A DNA stretch of 64,000 nucleotides from positions 62,001 to 126,000 of the forward strand of contig NZ_JACBYI010000002.1 in assembly GCF_019352175.1 (NCBI RefSeq), written 5' to 3'. Origin of the DNA: Paenibacillus sp. S150 (GTDB lineage: Bacteria; Bacillota; Bacilli; Paenibacillales; Paenibacillaceae). Positions within the stretch are counted from its first letter, which is position 1. Every line of letters begins with the position of its first letter. The notes below the pieces were generated by a model, which worked only from the letters and a program-made list of their open reading frames with translations, searched no databases and was not told the DNA's origin. Positions 63,050-64,000 of this stretch are shown in pieces. The position numbers were made by a program, and so were the translations under genes.

Positions 63050-63245
63050 CGTTATCCTCCTGAAGTTCGGGTACTGCTATCGTACTGGTTACGCCTGCAA
63101 GCATTATGTTTCGGTTATACAGCGGCGCTTTTGTTGGCAGTAGGTGGTATAGTACAGACTTATAGAGTTGAACGTGTGCTTATGGACTTAAAAATATAAA
63201 AACACTGTGGAGCGCAAATGTCAACAGTGCCCAATCAACACGGCG

Positions 63246-63689
63246 CTATCCTCTTCCGATCAGCAGAGACAGAATTCCTGCGGCGATAAGCGGCCCCACC
63301 GGAACGCCCTTGAAAAAAGCCACGCCCAGCACCGTCCCGATTAAGAGGCCGGCAACAATGGTGGGCTGGCTGCCCATCAGCACCGCTCCACGGCCCCCAA
63401 GATATGCGACAAGGATGCCGATGCCAATCGCGGCCAGCGATTTCCAGTGCAGGAAGGAGCGCCAGATCATATCCAGCGATATTTTGCCGCTGGCCAGCGG
63501 AGTCATTACGCCGATCGTCAGAATGATGATTCCGACCGTCAGCCCGTACTTCTCAAGCCATGGAAAAGTCTGCTGCAGGCCCAGCACACGCAGCAGCAGC
63601 AGAACGACCATGGCAATGGTTACGGGGGAGTTTCTGCTGATAATGCCCAGTGCGGCAAAACCGAGCAGCAGTAAAGAGGTAATATCCAT
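63246..63689 (-). CDS. UPF0756 (DUF441, YeaL-type) membrane protein
   Basis: A 147-residue protein with four hydrophobic segments: [55 protein letters not shown] and [20 protein letters not shown]. The LxWKSLxAIxxGxxVxxLGGRG and [19 protein letters not shown] patterns are those of the UPF0756 family (Escherichia coli YeaL). Function unknown. ATG 63689 aligns with the family N-terminus; an upstream GTG at 63701 overlaps its own ribosome binding site. Confidence 0.9.
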   Translation of the reverse strand: MDITSLLLLGFAALGIISRNSPVTIAMVVLLLLRVLGLQQTFPWLEKYGLTVGIIILTIGVMTPLASGKISLDMIWRSFLHWKSLAAIGIGILVAYLGGRGAVLMGSQPTIVAGLLIGTVLGVAFFKGVPVGPLIAAGILSLLIGRG

Positions 63690-63770
63690 AGTAGGCGGCA
63701 CACTCCTTTTTCTCTATTGGGCTGTGGCTCTTAGGTTATGAATGATAGCGGCGTTTCATGAAGCTGACGG

Positions 63771-64000
63771 TTACTGGTCCAGCCGCCCGGATATGATATG
63801 GTCTGCAATCAGCTTGCCGTGTCCGCGTCCGGTTTCAATGAATACCTCGTTGGCGTTGCGTCCGGACGCAATTACACCGGCGATGTACAGTCCGGGCACA
63901 TTGCTCTCCATGGTGGAAGGATTGAAGGCCGGTTTGTCTTGGGTCCCGCCCATCAGCACACCGGCGGACGAGAGCAGTGTCCTGCTGGGTCTGAAGCCGG
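63771..64000 (-). CDS. YpdA-like FAD-dependent disulfide reductase, 3' end
   Basis: The last 76 residues of a protein that continues beyond the window. GFRPSRTLL, MESNVPGLYIAGVIASGRNA, NEVFIETGRGHGKLIAD match the C-terminal FAD-binding part of YpdA, the NADPH-dependent bacillithiol disulfide reductase of Firmicutes. The NVPGLYIAGV motif is the second FAD-binding segment shared with thioredoxin reductases, but the ENG(R)xHGxxIAD tail favours YpdA. Confidence 0.78.
   Translation of the reverse strand, partial: GFRPSRTLLSSAGVLMGGTQDKPAFNPSTMESNVPGLYIAGVIASGRNANEVFIETGRGHGKLIADHIISGRLDQ

Overview
The window looks like a chromosomal segment of a Paenibacillus-type Firmicute. The signs are AGGAGG-class ribosome binding sites with many GTG and TTG starts, spore-coat and bmrCD-type genes, a miaB-ricA pair, S-layer-anchored secreted carbohydrases and moderate GC. 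No tRNA, rRNA, CRISPR array or prophage was seen. Assignments come from reading the protein and DNA sequence only; no database search was run.

Layout. 1-9660: plant cell-wall polysaccharide use (partial GH88 hydrolase, GH28-like beta-helix enzyme, AraC regulator, a large SLH-anchored GH43 arabinanase, and the relic of a second GH43). 10439-14809: HxlR regulator facing zwf-gndA and a cysteine desulfidase-like gene. 14897-21177: DeoR regulator facing fucO-rhaB-rhaA-rhaD for L-rhamnose. 21329-22045: collapsed IS605-family element. 22083-26786: old-yellow-enzyme reductase, GH51 arabinofuranosidase and a GH43 enzyme. Together the GH28, GH88, GH43, GH51 and rha genes fit pectin, rhamnogalacturonan and arabinan breakdown. 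27694-32786: miaB-ricA and an NAD salvage set (NrtR-like Nudix regulator, pncA, pncB). 33354-36696: a two-gene pyruvate:ferredoxin oxidoreductase. 37640-40483: ROK regulator, MFS transporter and DUF1349 protein.

The most remarkable region is 40546-51717, a compact operon of a nitrogenase-like system: NifX-like, NifH-like (1), NifB-NifX, O-acetylhomoserine sulfhydrylase (MetY), an SsuACB/TauACB-type ABC importer, NifH-like (2), NifD-like and NifK-like. It has no nifE, nifN or nifV. The NifD-like protein keeps the metal-cluster cysteines, but at the positions of the N2-reducing residues alpha-Gln191, alpha-His195 and the cofactor ligand alpha-His442 it appears to carry Trp, Phe and Trp. With MetY and a sulfur-type importer in the same transcription unit, the best reading is import of an organosulfur compound, reductive C-S cleavage by a nitrogenase-like reductase related to methylthio-alkane reductase (MarBHDK), and capture of the released thiol as methionine. 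The neighbouring ferredoxin-reducing POR could supply low-potential electrons.

After it come a CotD-like coat protein, MoaB, a CobW GTPase, a copper-storage (Csp) protein, a HEPN-like protein, a YcaQ/AlkX glycosylase, and a BmrCD-type heterodimeric exporter preceded by a short leader ORF and intrinsic terminator that look like a BmrB-type attenuator. The window ends with a HesB-like protein, a conserved hypothetical, a UPF0756 membrane protein and the 3' end of a YpdA-like reductase.

The intergenic DNA is full of dispersed repeats that belong to no standard feature: (R1) a mosaic element of about 470 bp built on alternating copies of a TAGTGG-AAAAAG-TAC-ACTAAT motif; (H1) a unit of about 100 bp ending in a nested GAAACGG/CCGTCC hairpin, one copy of which sits inside an R1 copy; (P) a 106-bp near-perfect palindrome present twice, one copy of which contributes the stop codons of two convergent genes; and (R3) an AGTTTTGT/ACAAAACT hairpin just upstream of the rhaA and pncA ribosome binding sites.
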